DNA of 64,000 nucleotides from Pandoraea bronchicola. Lineage in GTDB: Bacteria > Pseudomonadota > Gammaproteobacteria > Burkholderiales > Burkholderiaceae. The stretch is from NCBI RefSeq assembly GCF_902459805.1, contig NZ_CABPST010000017.1, forward strand, positions 1 to 64,000, given 5' to 3'. Under the pieces are notes generated by a model. That model worked only from the letters and a program-made list of their open reading frames with translations, ran no database searches and was not told the origin of the DNA. Below are positions 27,694-36,675 of the stretch, piece after piece. Each line of letters opens with the position of its first letter. Position 1 is the first letter of the stretch. A program made the translations under genes and the position numbers.

Positions 27694-28998
27694 ATGCGAC
27701 GCACGATTCTGAAAACGTTTGCGGCCAGTCTGGCCACGCTGGCATTGGGCGGCCTGACGGGCTCGGCCGTGGCGCAGCAAAAGCCGGTCGAACTCACGTT
27801 CTACTACCCGGTCGCCGTTGGCGGCCCGGTCACGAAGATCATCAACGAGCTGGTGGCGGACTTCGAGAAGGATCATCCGAACATCAAGGTCAAGCCGGTG
27901 TACGCCGGCACGTACCAGGATTCCGTGGTCAAGGCATTGACCGCCGCGAGAGCCGGCACGCCGCCGCAACTGGCCGTGCTTGCTGCGGCCGATGTCTTCA
28001 CGCTGATCGATGAAGACGCCGTGGTACCCATCGACAGTATCGCCGGCACGCCGGCCGACAAGCAGTGGCTCGACGGCTTCTATCCTGCGCTGATGCTCAA
28101 CTCGCGCATCAACGGCCACACCTGGGGGGTGCCGTTCCAGCGCTCGACCATCGTCATGTACTGGAACAAGGACATGTTCCGCGAGGCCGGTCTCGACCCG
28201 GATCGCGCCCCGGCGAACTGGGCGGAACTGACCAGCTACGCCCAGAAGCTCACCAAGCGCGATGCCTCGGGCAACGTGACGCAGTGGGGTATCAAGGTGC
28301 CGTCCGTGGGCTTCGCTTACTGGCTGTTCCAGGCGTTCACCACGCCGGCGGGCATCGAGCTGATGAACCCGGCGGGCACCAAGACGTTCCTCAATGCACC
28401 TCAGGCAGTCGAGTCGCTGCAGTACTGGGTGGATCTCACCACGAAGTACAAGGCCATGCCGACGGGGGCGATCGAGTGGGGCACCACGCCGAAGGACTTC
28501 CTGGAGAAGAAGACGGCCATTATCTACACGACGACCGGTAACCTGACCAACATCCGCACCAACGCTACGTTCCCGTTCGGCGTTGGCAAGATGCCGGCCA
28601 AGGTGCGCGGCGGCAGCCCGACCGGCGGCGGCAACTTCTACGTGTTCAAGAAGACCTCGCCGGAAGAGCGGCAGGCTGCGATGACGTTCATCAAGTGGGC
28701 TACCACGCCTGAGCGCGCGGCGCAGTTCGGCATCGACACGGGCTATGTTGCCGTCACGCCAGCCGCCTGGGAGACCCCGGCGATGAAGCAGTACGTGCAG
28801 AAGGTGCCCGCTGCTGCCGTGGCGCGCGACCAGCTCGGCGTGAGCGTGGCCGAGTTCTCCACGCATGACAATCAACGCGTGACGAAGGCGCTCAACGATG
28901 CCCTGCAAGCGGCGCTCACCGGTACCAAGTCGCCTAAACAGGCGCTGGACGATGCGCAACGCGAAGCGGATCGCATTCTGCGTCCGTATGCGCGCTGA
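27694..28998 (+). CDS. ABC importer periplasmic binding protein, UgpB-like
   Basis: A 434-residue SBP_bac_1 protein with signal peptide MRRTILKTFAASLATLALGG...AVAQQ. The mature part starts KPVELTFYYPVAVGGPVTKI and includes NDLVADFEKDHPNI-like and AGTPPQLAVLAAADVFTLID segments typical of UgpB, the sn-glycerol-3-phosphate binding protein. TYQDSVVKALTAARAG also fits. Carbohydrate or glycerol-phosphodiester compounds are plausible ligands, but specificity is inferred. It follows the ATPase gene by 118 bp. Confidence 0.88.
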   Translation: MRRTILKTFAASLATLALGGLTGSAVAQQKPVELTFYYPVAVGGPVTKIINELVADFEKDHPNIKVKPVYAGTYQDSVVKALTAARAGTPPQLAVLAAADVFTLIDEDAVVPIDSIAGTPADKQWLDGFYPALMLNSRINGHTWGVPFQRSTIVMYWNKDMFREAGLDPDRAPANWAELTSYAQKLTKRDASGNVTQWGIKVPSVGFAYWLFQAFTTPAGIELMNPAGTKTFLNAPQAVESLQYWVDLTTKYKAMPTGAIEWGTTPKDFLEKKTAIIYTTTGNLTNIRTNATFPFGVGKMPAKVRGGSPTGGGNFYVFKKTSPEERQAAMTFIKWATTPERAAQFGIDTGYVAVTPAAWETPAMKQYVQKVPAAAVARDQLGVSVAEFSTHDNQRVTKALNDALQAALTGTKSPKQALDDAQREADRILRPYAR

Positions 28999-29109
28999 AG
29001 TCCTGCCCTCGCTGGACTTCGCTCTCTGCCTCGTTGAAATGCGGGGCCGGCACATCGCGGTGACCCTTCCGCGTGGACCGGCCCCGAGTGTCGAATCGAT
29101 GGACCGTCG

Positions 29110-29985
29110 ATGAATCGTTCCTCTGCTTCGTGGGTGCCCTGGCTGCTGCTGTCACCGGCGCTGGTGCTGCTTGTCGCCTTCACCCACTACCCGGCTGTCG
29201 CTACGTTGTGGCACAGCCTCTTCTCGACGGCCCGTGCCGGGGCGTCGTCCGTGTATGTGGGCGCCGAGAATTATCAGCTTCTCGTCGAAGACCCGGTCTT
29301 CTGGCAGGCGCTGCGCAACAACCTTCTGTTCGCACTGATTACCGTGCCTGCGGCGATCGCGCTGTCGATCGTCATGGCGCTGTGGGTACACCGTCAGGTG
29401 CCGGGGCGTGCGTTGTTGCGTCTGGCGTACTTCACGCCCGCCATTCTGCCGATGATCGCCGTGGCGAACATCTGGTTGTTCTTCTACACACCGCAGTACG
29501 GGCTGATCGCGCAGATTTCGCAGGCGTTCGGGTGGGGCGATCACAACTGGCTCGGTCAGCCGAGCACGGCACTGCCTGCGCTGATGATCGTGACGATCTG
29601 GAAAGAGGCCGGGTTCTTCATGATCTTCTACCTGGCGGCGCTGCAGCAGATTTCGCCGACGCTTGCCGAGGCGGCTGCCCTCGAAGGCGCGTCGCGCTGG
29701 CAGTTCTTCCGGCGTGTGCAGTGGCCGCTGCTCATGCCCACGACCCTGTTCGTGGTGATCAATGCGCTCATCAACGCGTTCCGTCTCGTCGATCACATCG
29801 TCGTGATGACGCGCGGGGGGCCCGATAACGCGACGCAATTGCTGCTGTACTACATCTATCAGGTGGCCTTCAGCTTCTGGGATACGTCCTATGCGGCGGC
29901 ACTCACGGTGGTCTTGCTCACGCTGCTCGCGGTCGTCGCCTTTGTGAAATTCCGTTTGCTCGACTCACGTACGCACTATCAATGA
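29110..29985 (+). CDS. ABC importer permease, UgpA-like
   Basis: A 291-residue CUT1 permease with about six transmembrane segments (WVPWLLLSPALVLLVAFTHY at the start). The EAA loop is EAAALEGASRWQFFRRVQWP, and VMTRGGPDNATQLLLYYIYQ matches the UgpA/MalF consensus. It pairs with the next permease, whose start codon overlaps its stop (ATGA at 29982-29985). Confidence 0.92.
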   Translation: MNRSSASWVPWLLLSPALVLLVAFTHYPAVATLWHSLFSTARAGASSVYVGAENYQLLVEDPVFWQALRNNLLFALITVPAAIALSIVMALWVHRQVPGRALLRLAYFTPAILPMIAVANIWLFFYTPQYGLIAQISQAFGWGDHNWLGQPSTALPALMIVTIWKEAGFFMIFYLAALQQISPTLAEAAALEGASRWQFFRRVQWPLLMPTTLFVVINALINAFRLVDHIVVMTRGGPDNATQLLLYYIYQVAFSFWDTSYAAALTVVLLTLLAVVAFVKFRLLDSRTHYQ

Positions 29986-30866
29986 CGACCTCCGCCAGCC
30001 CGACATCTGCCACGGGCACCCCTGCGAAGCCACATGCTGCCGTTGCGTCGTTTTCCGCAAACGGACAGGCGAACCTGATCGACGTCGCCGGTGCATGGCT
30101 GCTCGGCCTGCTGTGGCTGCTGCCGTTGCTCTATGCCTTCTGGAGCGCGTTTCATCCGTCGGCCTACGCCACGCGCTTTTCGCTGAGTGCGCCGCTCACG
30201 CTCGAGAATTTCGTGCACGCGTGGCAAGCCGCGCCGTTCGGGCGCTATCTCGTCAATACGTTTGTCCTTGTGACGGTGATTCTCGCCGCGCAACTGGTGC
30301 TGGCGACCCTCGCGGCCTATGCCTTCGCCCGCTTTACGTTTCGCGGCAGCGAGGTTGCGTTCATGCTCGTGCTGTTGCAATTGATGGTCATGCCCGACGT
30401 GCTGATCGTCGAGAACTATCGCACCATCGCGTGGATGGGCCTGCGTGACACGATCTTCGGCATTGCGTTGCCGTACTTCGCGTCGGCGTTCGGCATCTTC
30501 CTGTTGCGCCAGGCGTTCAAGACGGTGCCGCGAGAACTGGACGATGCCGCACGCGTGGAAGGCGCCAATGCATGGCAGGTGCTCTGGCGCGTGTATGTGC
30601 CGCTCGCGCGCCCCGTGTATGTCGCGTATGCGCTGGTGTCGATCAGTCACCACTGGAACAACTTCCTGTGGCCGCTCATCGTCACCAACTCCGTCGAGAC
30701 GCGTCCTCTGACGGTCGGTCTGCAGGTGTTCGCTGCGCTGGATCAAGGGATCGACTGGTCGATGATTACAGCCGCCACGTTGATGACCGCCGCACCGCTG
30801 TTCATCGCCTTTCTGCTGTTCCAGCGGCAGTTCGTGCAGTCATTCATGCGGGCAGGCATTCGCTGA
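29982..30866 (+). CDS. ABC importer permease, UgpE-like
   Basis: A 294-residue CUT1 permease. Following a soluble lead, LLWLLPLLYAFWSAFHPSAY begins the membrane part. The EAA loop is DDAARVEGANAWQVLWRVYV, and it ends PLFIAFLLFQRQFVQSFMRA, like UgpE. Start overlaps the preceding stop by 4 bp. The operon ends at the strong hairpin at 30906-30933. Confidence 0.92.
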   Translation: MTTSASPTSATGTPAKPHAAVASFSANGQANLIDVAGAWLLGLLWLLPLLYAFWSAFHPSAYATRFSLSAPLTLENFVHAWQAAPFGRYLVNTFVLVTVILAAQLVLATLAAYAFARFTFRGSEVAFMLVLLQLMVMPDVLIVENYRTIAWMGLRDTIFGIALPYFASAFGIFLLRQAFKTVPRELDDAARVEGANAWQVLWRVYVPLARPVYVAYALVSISHHWNNFLWPLIVTNSVETRPLTVGLQVFAALDQGIDWSMITAATLMTAAPLFIAFLLFQRQFVQSFMRAGIR

Positions 30867-30905
30867 CGCTTGCGGGGATGCCGGGCGTTCAAACGCGCAA
30901 AAGCA

Positions 30906-30933
30906 AAACGGCACGCCCTAGGGCGTGCCGTTT
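30906..30933. terminator. Bidirectional Rho-independent terminator
   Basis: A perfect 13-bp inverted repeat, AAACGGCACGCCC (30906-30918) and GGGCGTGCCGTTT (30921-30933), lies between the convergent permease and stress-protein genes. Flanking A-rich and T-rich ends suit termination in both directions. Confidence 0.88.
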
Positions 30934-31011
30934 CGTTCTGCGCCGGTCGATAACGGGGGGCGTCGTATCGCGTCGTATGGCGTCGTATCGGACCGGCGGC
31001 TGCCGCCAAAC

Positions 31012-31473
31012 TTATTTATCGGCGGCCTTGACCAGCAGGATCGGCAGCGTGGTGATGCGCAGCAGCGTTTCAGCAACGCTGCCGAGCAAGAGCCGATTGA
31101 TCCCGCGGCGGCCGTGCGTGCCGAGCACGATCACGTCGGCGTTCCAGGCCTGCGCGTCGCGCAGTACGGCGTCGGCGATCTCGTCGGTGCCCGCGTCGAG
31201 CGTAATCATCTTCGTCTCTGCCTCGACACCGCGCTTCTTCAACTCGGCTTGTGCCGTGGCGAGGATCTCAGCCGTTTCCTTCTCGAACGACTCCTGGCTT
31301 TCCAGCGGCACGAAGCCACTGTAGGCGCCGGCGGCGTAGGCGTTGGCAAGCGAAGGAACGACCGATGCCAGGCGGATCTTGCCATGGCTCAGGGCCACGA
31401 GCTTGACGGCTTCGTCGATGGCGCGGTTCGAGGGGGTACTGCCGTCGATCGAGACCAGAATGCGTTCGTACAT
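31012..31473 (-). CDS. Universal stress protein, UspA family
   Basis: A 153-residue Usp protein starting MYERILVSIDGSTPSNRAID. The nucleotide-binding motif is GTHGRRGINRLLLGSVAETL (G-2x-G-9x-G-S), so ATP binding is expected. The ATG at 31473 follows AAAGAGGACACCATC. An in-frame upstream extension to 31671 has no homology. It converges on the Ugp-type operon at the shared terminator. Confidence 0.92.
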   Translation of the reverse strand: MYERILVSIDGSTPSNRAIDEAVKLVALSHGKIRLASVVPSLANAYAAGAYSGFVPLESQESFEKETAEILATAQAELKKRGVEAETKMITLDAGTDEIADAVLRDAQAWNADVIVLGTHGRRGINRLLLGSVAETLLRITTLPILLVKAADK

Positions 31474-31722
31474 GATGGTGTCCTCTTTGGGCTGGAAATG
31501 CGTGAAGGCTTGTGCGATGCCGCGGGGGCGCTTCAATACTGCGATGCGCGGCAATCCGCCGGGATGCTTTTCATTCTCGCACTGCGTGTATCGAAAGTCA
31601 CCCGGCACAGTGAAGCAACGTTGACCATACGCAATAACGCATCGTAATGCCAACGCCCGGCGCGTGCACACCTGGGTGCCGGGAGGGTACCGCTGGGTTC
31701 AGATTCCGAACGGCCTGCGGGC

Positions 31723-31977
31723 TCAGTTCGGCCGGCAGGCGATCACGAGGTTGGCGACATTGCCGGTCACGTCCCGTGCGAGCACATCGTAGCCCTTTTG
31801 CAGGCATTGGGTGCGGGCGCGCTGGTCACAGTCGCCGGCGCTGCTGGCCGAGCACTGGATCTGCTGGGTCGGACGCCCGTCCGAGGTGAAGAGCGGGGCA
31901 GACGAGCCGCAAGCGGACAGCGTGACAGTGAGAAGCCCCGAGGAAAGCAGAATGGCGATCTTGGCGAGATTTTTCAT
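31723..31977 (-). CDS. Small putative lipoprotein
   Basis: An 84-residue protein with a lipoprotein signal peptide, MKNLAKIAILLSSGLLTVTLSAC; the lipobox LSAC predicts lipidation at Cys23. The mature part has four more Cys residues (QIQCSASSAGDCDQRARTQC, VIACRPN), which could form disulfides in the periplasm. No known domain was recognised. It stands alone between the stress protein and the RarD-like exporter. Confidence 0.75.
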   Translation of the reverse strand: MKNLAKIAILLSSGLLTVTLSACGSSAPLFTSDGRPTQQIQCSASSAGDCDQRARTQCLQKGYDVLARDVTGNVANLVIACRPN

Positions 31978-32069
31978 GATGGTCGTCTTACAAGCTCTCG
32001 CGAGTATAACGCGGCGTCATGACCCGGGAGCGGGCGCTCGCCGAAGGTTGGGATACGTCACATGCGGCC

Positions 32070-32990
32070 TCAATGCGCCGCGTCCGACCCCGTGGCGGCA
32101 CTTGCCAGTCGCTGCCGGCGCAGCGTGCGCAGGCTGTCGAAGACGATGAGCGCCACGCCGAACCAGATCGGCACGTACGTCCACAGACCGCGCGCGGTGA
32201 AAGGCTCGTCGAGTAGGAAGATCGAGACGGCGAAGAGCAGCACAGGCTCGACGTATCCGAGAATGCCGTAAAGCCCGATGGGCAGCATGCGTGCGGCGCC
32301 CAGGGTGCTCGCCAGCGCGCTGGCGCTGAGCAGACCGAGCGCGGGCAGCCAGAGCCAGTAGCGCGGCTCGCCGAGCACCATGGCGTTTTGCGGCCATGCC
32401 TGCCATAGCACCATGGTGGCCAGTGGTGTCATGGCGAGCAACTCCAGGATGAAGCCGCTGAGCGCGTCGAGCCGCAGCCGGCGGCGCAGTATGAAGTAGG
32501 GCGGATAGCCGAACATGATGAGCGCCGTCACCCATGACAGCGCGCGCGTCGCCCAGAGTTCATGCATGACCCCCACGGCGGCCACGATCAAGGCGGCCGT
32601 CTGCAACGGGTTCAGACGCTCCTGATACACGGTGCGGCCGGCCAGCACCATGGTGAGCGGCAACAGAAAGTAGCCAAGTGAGACATCGAGCAAGCGCTGT
32701 TGCAGCGGGGCCCACACGAACAGCCAGAGCTGAACGCCCAGCAGCGCCGCGCAGAGCAGCACCGCACCCAGCAGCGCGGGCCGGTGCAGCACGTGCGAGA
32801 TCGTGCGGCCGAGTACGTGCCAGCGCCGCAGTGCCGTCACGATAACGAGCGTGCCGGGCAGCGTGAGCAGAATGCGCCAGGCGAACACGTCCAGCCCGGA
32901 CAGGGGCGCCAACTGCGAGACGAGCGCGGGCATGACGGCGAACATCACCGACGCCGAAACAGAGAGCATCACGCCGCGACCGGAAAGCAT
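32070..32990 (-). CDS. rarD: EamA family transporter, RarD-like
   Basis: A 306-residue DMT-superfamily carrier with about ten transmembrane helices. The opening MLSGRGVMLSVSASVMFAVM, LSGLDVFAWRILLTLPGTLV and GVQLWLFVWAPLQQRLLDVS match RarD-type members, and the end (LGYVEPVLLFAVSIFLLDEP) is typical EamA. ATG 32990 has AGGA upstream and gives the family length; the frame runs open much further upstream without homology. Likely an efflux carrier with unknown substrate. Confidence 0.87.
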   Translation of the reverse strand: MLSGRGVMLSVSASVMFAVMPALVSQLAPLSGLDVFAWRILLTLPGTLVIVTALRRWHVLGRTISHVLHRPALLGAVLLCAALLGVQLWLFVWAPLQQRLLDVSLGYFLLPLTMVLAGRTVYQERLNPLQTAALIVAAVGVMHELWATRALSWVTALIMFGYPPYFILRRRLRLDALSGFILELLAMTPLATMVLWQAWPQNAMVLGEPRYWLWLPALGLLSASALASTLGAARMLPIGLYGILGYVEPVLLFAVSIFLLDEPFTARGLWTYVPIWFGVALIVFDSLRTLRRQRLASAATGSDAAH

Positions 32991-33197
32991 GGGTGTCCTG
33001 TGAAATGAAGCTGGAGGGGAGGGGACGGGCTTGGCCCGGATCAGGCCGCGAGCATAGCAAATTTGCACCAGACCGGGGCGTTCCAGAGGGAGCCCGACGG
33101 CAGTGCCAAACTTGGCCCTCGAACGCGTATGATCGCCATTCGTCAACGTTTTCCATTTCTTGCCGCCGTGAGCGGTACTTTTGCAGGAGATTCGTGC

Positions 33198-33998
33198 ATG
33201 TCGTCCGTACCCGCAGTTGCTGAATACGCGGCTTTCGCAGCTTCGATGGCCGATGCCGTCAGGCCGCTGTCGCTGGGCTGGTTCCGCCGGCGGCTTGCCG
33301 TCGACGACAAGGCGGACGAGAGTCCGGTCACGATTGCCGATCGCGAAGTCGAGACCGCATTGCGCGAGAAGATCGCGGCGCGCTATCCGTCGCACGGCAT
33401 CTGGGGGGAGGAGTTCGGCAAGCGCGGCGTGGATGCTGAGTTCGTCTGGTCGGTCGACCCCATCGACGGCACGCGCAGCTTCATCACGGGACACCCGCTG
33501 TGGGGCACCTTGCTGGCGCTATTGCAGAACGGCAAACCGGTTGTCGGCCTGATCGATATTCCGGCAACGGGCGAGCGTTGGGTTGGCGTGAACGACGCCG
33601 TCAGCGGCGTGCACGAAGCTCGCTTCGGCACCGAGCTGTGCCATACCAGCCCGGTGACGGTGCTCGCCGACGCGACCGTCTACGCCACGTCTCCCGACAT
33701 CTTCGATGCGGCCGAGTATGCGCAGTTCGAACGTCTGACCAAGGCTGTAAGCCGCCGTCGCTTCGGTGGCGATTGCTATGCCTACGGACTGCTGGCGAGC
33801 GGACACATCGAACTCGTCATGGAAGCGGGATTGCAAACCTACGACTATCTGGCCGTGGCGCCGGTCGTCGAAGCGGCGGGCGGCGTCATCACCGATTGGG
33901 AGGGCCAGCCGCTCACGCTGACCTCGCAGGGGCGTGTGCTGGCTGCCGCGAACGCCGAGCTGCACGCCGCTGCGCTCGCGTGCATTCGCGGGGCCTGA
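33198..33998 (+). CDS. hisN: Inositol monophosphatase-family phosphatase, histidinol-phosphatase-like
   Basis: A 266-residue IMPase-fold protein. The metal-binding motifs are HGIWGEEFG, WSVDPIDGTRSFITGHPLWG and the C-terminal ETYDYLAVAPVVEAAG-like segment (QTYDYLAVAPVVEAAGGVIT). The pattern DPIDGTRSFI and overall length match HisN-type histidinol-phosphatases, which replace HisB-N in many bacteria. ATG 33198 follows a purine-rich GCAGGAGATTC. Divergent from the RarD gene. The specific substrate is inferred. Confidence 0.85.
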   Translation: MSSVPAVAEYAAFAASMADAVRPLSLGWFRRRLAVDDKADESPVTIADREVETALREKIAARYPSHGIWGEEFGKRGVDAEFVWSVDPIDGTRSFITGHPLWGTLLALLQNGKPVVGLIDIPATGERWVGVNDAVSGVHEARFGTELCHTSPVTVLADATVYATSPDIFDAAEYAQFERLTKAVSRRRFGGDCYAYGLLASGHIELVMEAGLQTYDYLAVAPVVEAAGGVITDWEGQPLTLTSQGRVLAAANAELHAAALACIRGA

Positions 33999-34013
33999 GC
34001 CGCCTGCGGCCGA

Positions 34014-35345
34014 TTACGCGAGTTGGTGTGGGAGACCTCGCCAGATGCGTGGCAGCAACACGCCAAGCACGACGCCGCGCGTGGCGAGAAACGCCAGCAG
34101 CGCGAGCCACAAGCCGTGATTGCCCCACGCCGCGAGCGTGAGCGGCATCACGGCGCCAAACACCAGCAGACCGATCAGCGAGGACGTGAGCAGTTCGCGT
34201 GTGCGCGTCGCGCCGATGAACACGCCGTCGAGCTGGAAACACCACACCGCGACAATCGGCGAAAGCACCGCCCACGGCAGGAATTCGCGCGCGGCGTCGC
34301 GCAGCGCGGGTTGATCGGTCAGCGTGTCGATGATGGCGCCGCCGGCCAGGGCGTAGACGAGCGCGAACGCCATGGCGCAGCCCAGCGCCCATCCCAGTGA
34401 CAACCGGATGGCATGCAGCAACGCCTGCCGTTGCCGTGCGCCGATATAGGCGCCGACCAGCGCTTCGGCCGCGTGGGCAAAGCCGTCCAGACCATAGGCC
34501 ATGAACGTCTGGAAGTTCAGCAACAGGGCGTTGGCGGCGAGCGTCGTGTCGCCGAGCCTCGCGCCGACGCGGGCAAACCACGCGAAGGCGAGTTGCAGGA
34601 ACAGCGTGCGAAGGAAGATATCGAGATTGAGCCGCAGCAGGCGCCACAAGGCGCTTCGCTCGACGAGCGTGGCGAGTCGCAGCGGCGGTAAGCCGGGGGT
34701 GCGGGCGAGCCAGAGCAGCCATGCGCCCAGCGCGAAGCCGAGTCCGTCCGCCAGTGCGGTGGCCGATGCAATGCCTGCCACTCCCCAGCCGAATCCGCGA
34801 ACGAAGACGAGCACGGCGACGATGTTCACCAGATTGATGAACACTTGCACGGCGAGCCCTTGCCGCACGCGCTGACACGCGAGCAGATAGCCGAGCACCA
34901 CATAGTTGCCCAACGCCAGCGGCGCGGCGAGAACGCGGATGCTCGCGTATTCGCGCCCCAGCGCCTGAACCTGTTCGCTGCCTCCCAGCCATGAGACACC
35001 GACGGACACCAGCGGGTCGCGAAAGACCAGCAGGAGGGCGCCGATGGCAAATGCCAACGCCAGCGCACGCGCGAGCGTATCGCGCAGACGCTCCGTATCG
35101 TTCGCGCCGAACGCCTGCGCGGCCAGGCCCGTGGTGCCCATGCGCAGGAACGAGAAGCCCCAGAAGATCAGGTTCAGCAGCAGACCACCGAGTGCGACAC
35201 CCCCCAGATACGCGGGGCCCGGCAAGTGGCCGGCCACGGCGGTGTCGACGGCCGAGAGCAGGGGCTGGGTGAGATTGGCGAGCACGATGGGCACCGCCAG
35301 ACGAAGCAGTTGCCGGTGACCGGCGGCCGCAGGGGCAGGGTTCAT
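34014..35345 (-). CDS. MATE family efflux transporter (DinF-like)
   Basis: A 443-residue polyspecific exporter with about 12 helices. It starts LRLAVPIVLANLTQPLLSAV and DTAVAGHLPGPAYLGGVALG, the conserved MATE N-terminal region, and has the duplicated pattern GLDGFAHAAEALVGAYIGAR in the second half. ATG 35345 is chosen over the long open upstream frame. It converges on the hisN-like gene with a 15-bp gap and diverges from the YXWGXW gene. Confidence 0.9.
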   Translation of the reverse strand: MNPAPAAAGHRQLLRLAVPIVLANLTQPLLSAVDTAVAGHLPGPAYLGGVALGGLLLNLIFWGFSFLRMGTTGLAAQAFGANDTERLRDTLARALALAFAIGALLLVFRDPLVSVGVSWLGGSEQVQALGREYASIRVLAAPLALGNYVVLGYLLACQRVRQGLAVQVFINLVNIVAVLVFVRGFGWGVAGIASATALADGLGFALGAWLLWLARTPGLPPLRLATLVERSALWRLLRLNLDIFLRTLFLQLAFAWFARVGARLGDTTLAANALLLNFQTFMAYGLDGFAHAAEALVGAYIGARQRQALLHAIRLSLGWALGCAMAFALVYALAGGAIIDTLTDQPALRDAAREFLPWAVLSPIVAVWCFQLDGVFIGATRTRELLTSSLIGLLVFGAVMPLTLAAWGNHGLWLALLAFLATRGVVLGVLLPRIWRGLPHQLA

Positions 35346-35545
35346 GGGTGTGATGTGCGGCAGCCGTTCATGGCGGTGCCGTCGATCCGCGCGCAGGCGG
35401 TGGGTTATGAGTGCGCCGATTATAAGGTCTCGCATAAGGTCTGACATAAGGTCTGACAGACGCCGGGCGCGATCAGGCGCCAGGGCGCGCGCGAAACACG
35501 ACCGGTACAATGTTCAGCTTCTCCGCCTTCACTGAAAGTCCGCGT

Positions 35546-35956
35546 ATGCCGTCTCCGTCGCATTCAATGGTGTCGTCCTTCCTGGCCTCGCCGATCTTCC
35601 CGACCTTCCCGACCTCGCGTCTGGCCCGCCGCCGTTGTGCGCTTGCCGCTGTCTTGTGTCTCGCGAGCCTGCCGGTGCTCGCCGACGTGACCCTGCAACG
35701 CAGCCCGCCGCCCCCGCGCTTCGAAGACCCGCACGCGGCCGCCAAGGGGGAGTTCTGGGTGCCTGGCTATTGGCAGTGGAAAGACGGCCGCTACGACTGG
35801 GTCGACGGTCATATGGAGCCCAAACGGCCAGGCATGCGTTACACCCCGCCGCACTGGGAGGAGACAGGCCATCACGAGTGGACCTTGCGCGATGGTGTAT
35901 GGGAGTCGTCGGGCTGGGGGGCGGGCACGATCCACGAGATTCGTTCGCCAAAGTGA
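35546..35956 (+). CDS. YXWGXW-repeat-type exported protein
   Basis: A roughly 136-residue exported protein. A basic-hydrophobic signal (RLARRRCALAAVLCLASLPVLA) precedes a Trp/Tyr-rich mature part: FWVPGYWQWKDGRYDWVDGH and MRYTPPHWEETGHHEW. The WVPGYWxW...W(V)xGH pattern is the YXWGXW repeat found in many betaproteobacterial periplasmic or outer-membrane proteins of unknown role. ATGs at 35510, 35546 and 35567 are all in frame and none has a strong ribosome site; 35546 is a compromise giving a plausible signal length. Confidence 0.7.
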   Translation: MPSPSHSMVSSFLASPIFPTFPTSRLARRRCALAAVLCLASLPVLADVTLQRSPPPPRFEDPHAAAKGEFWVPGYWQWKDGRYDWVDGHMEPKRPGMRYTPPHWEETGHHEWTLRDGVWESSGWGAGTIHEIRSPK

Positions 35957-36675
35957 TATCGCCCATAGCGCTGCGTCATTGCGTCGCAGTGCTCGCATGG
36001 GTTTCATCTGCTCAGTCGGTAAGTGGAAGCGGTCGTCCTGGCGCGGACTGGCCGTTCGCCACTGCGCGGCATCGTCCATCGAGCATGGAAACCGCTCTCT
36101 TTGTATTAATAAGTAATCCGATGTATTGAATAATTTGCGGACTTGACGGGCACAAGGCGGTGCCGTTACGCGAAAGCTATTGACACGTCCGGAACGTTGA
36201 ACAACACTATGCGCACATCGCGTCACCACGAAACGCGGAACAGTCGCAGGCAGCAGTAATTTAAATTACGGCACAACGAAATTGCGCGATTTTGCGCACG
36301 TCGCACAAGCATTTCGGAGGTGTTCGCTGGCGGCTGATGGTGTAACGCCCAAGGTCTTTCGGGGAGAAGGCGGGCGTAATCGATTATCGGGTTGTCTCAA
36401 CGGTTTGGGATCCGCTATGTACACCGCAAGCAATGTCTGGAGCGCCTCTCCTGGGGCTGCGCGCTTCGCTCGGTATCTTTCCGCTCCCACTCAAACGTCT
36501 GGCGGACTGACGCACAGACGCATAACGTAAGACCGCTTGTACGGTCTGCTGTCTCTTCGATCTGCGGGGCAATCGCCGCGAAGATCCGCCGTTCCCTGAA
36601 GTCTCATATGCCGGACAGACGCCGCGAAGTGCGGCACAGTTCGTCACCTCTGCGTGACATGTGGCAGGAGCGTGT
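35957..36675. other. Long AT-richer intergenic region upstream of the AspT operon
   Basis: About 720 bp without a credible gene and noticeably richer in A/T than its neighbours in 36090-36300. It contains a perfect 14-bp palindrome (36256-36269) and a 6-bp stem AGACCG/CGGTCT (36530-36547). It likely carries the aspT-aspT-aspD control region. Confidence 0.55.
36256..36269. promoter_or_regulatory. Perfect 14-bp palindrome GTAATTTAAATTAC
   Basis: A perfect dyad in the gap before the aspartate operon. It is a good size for a dimeric regulator site such as LysR- or MarR-type, but no regulator gene lies adjacent and the site is 407 bp from the aspT start. Confidence 0.4.
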
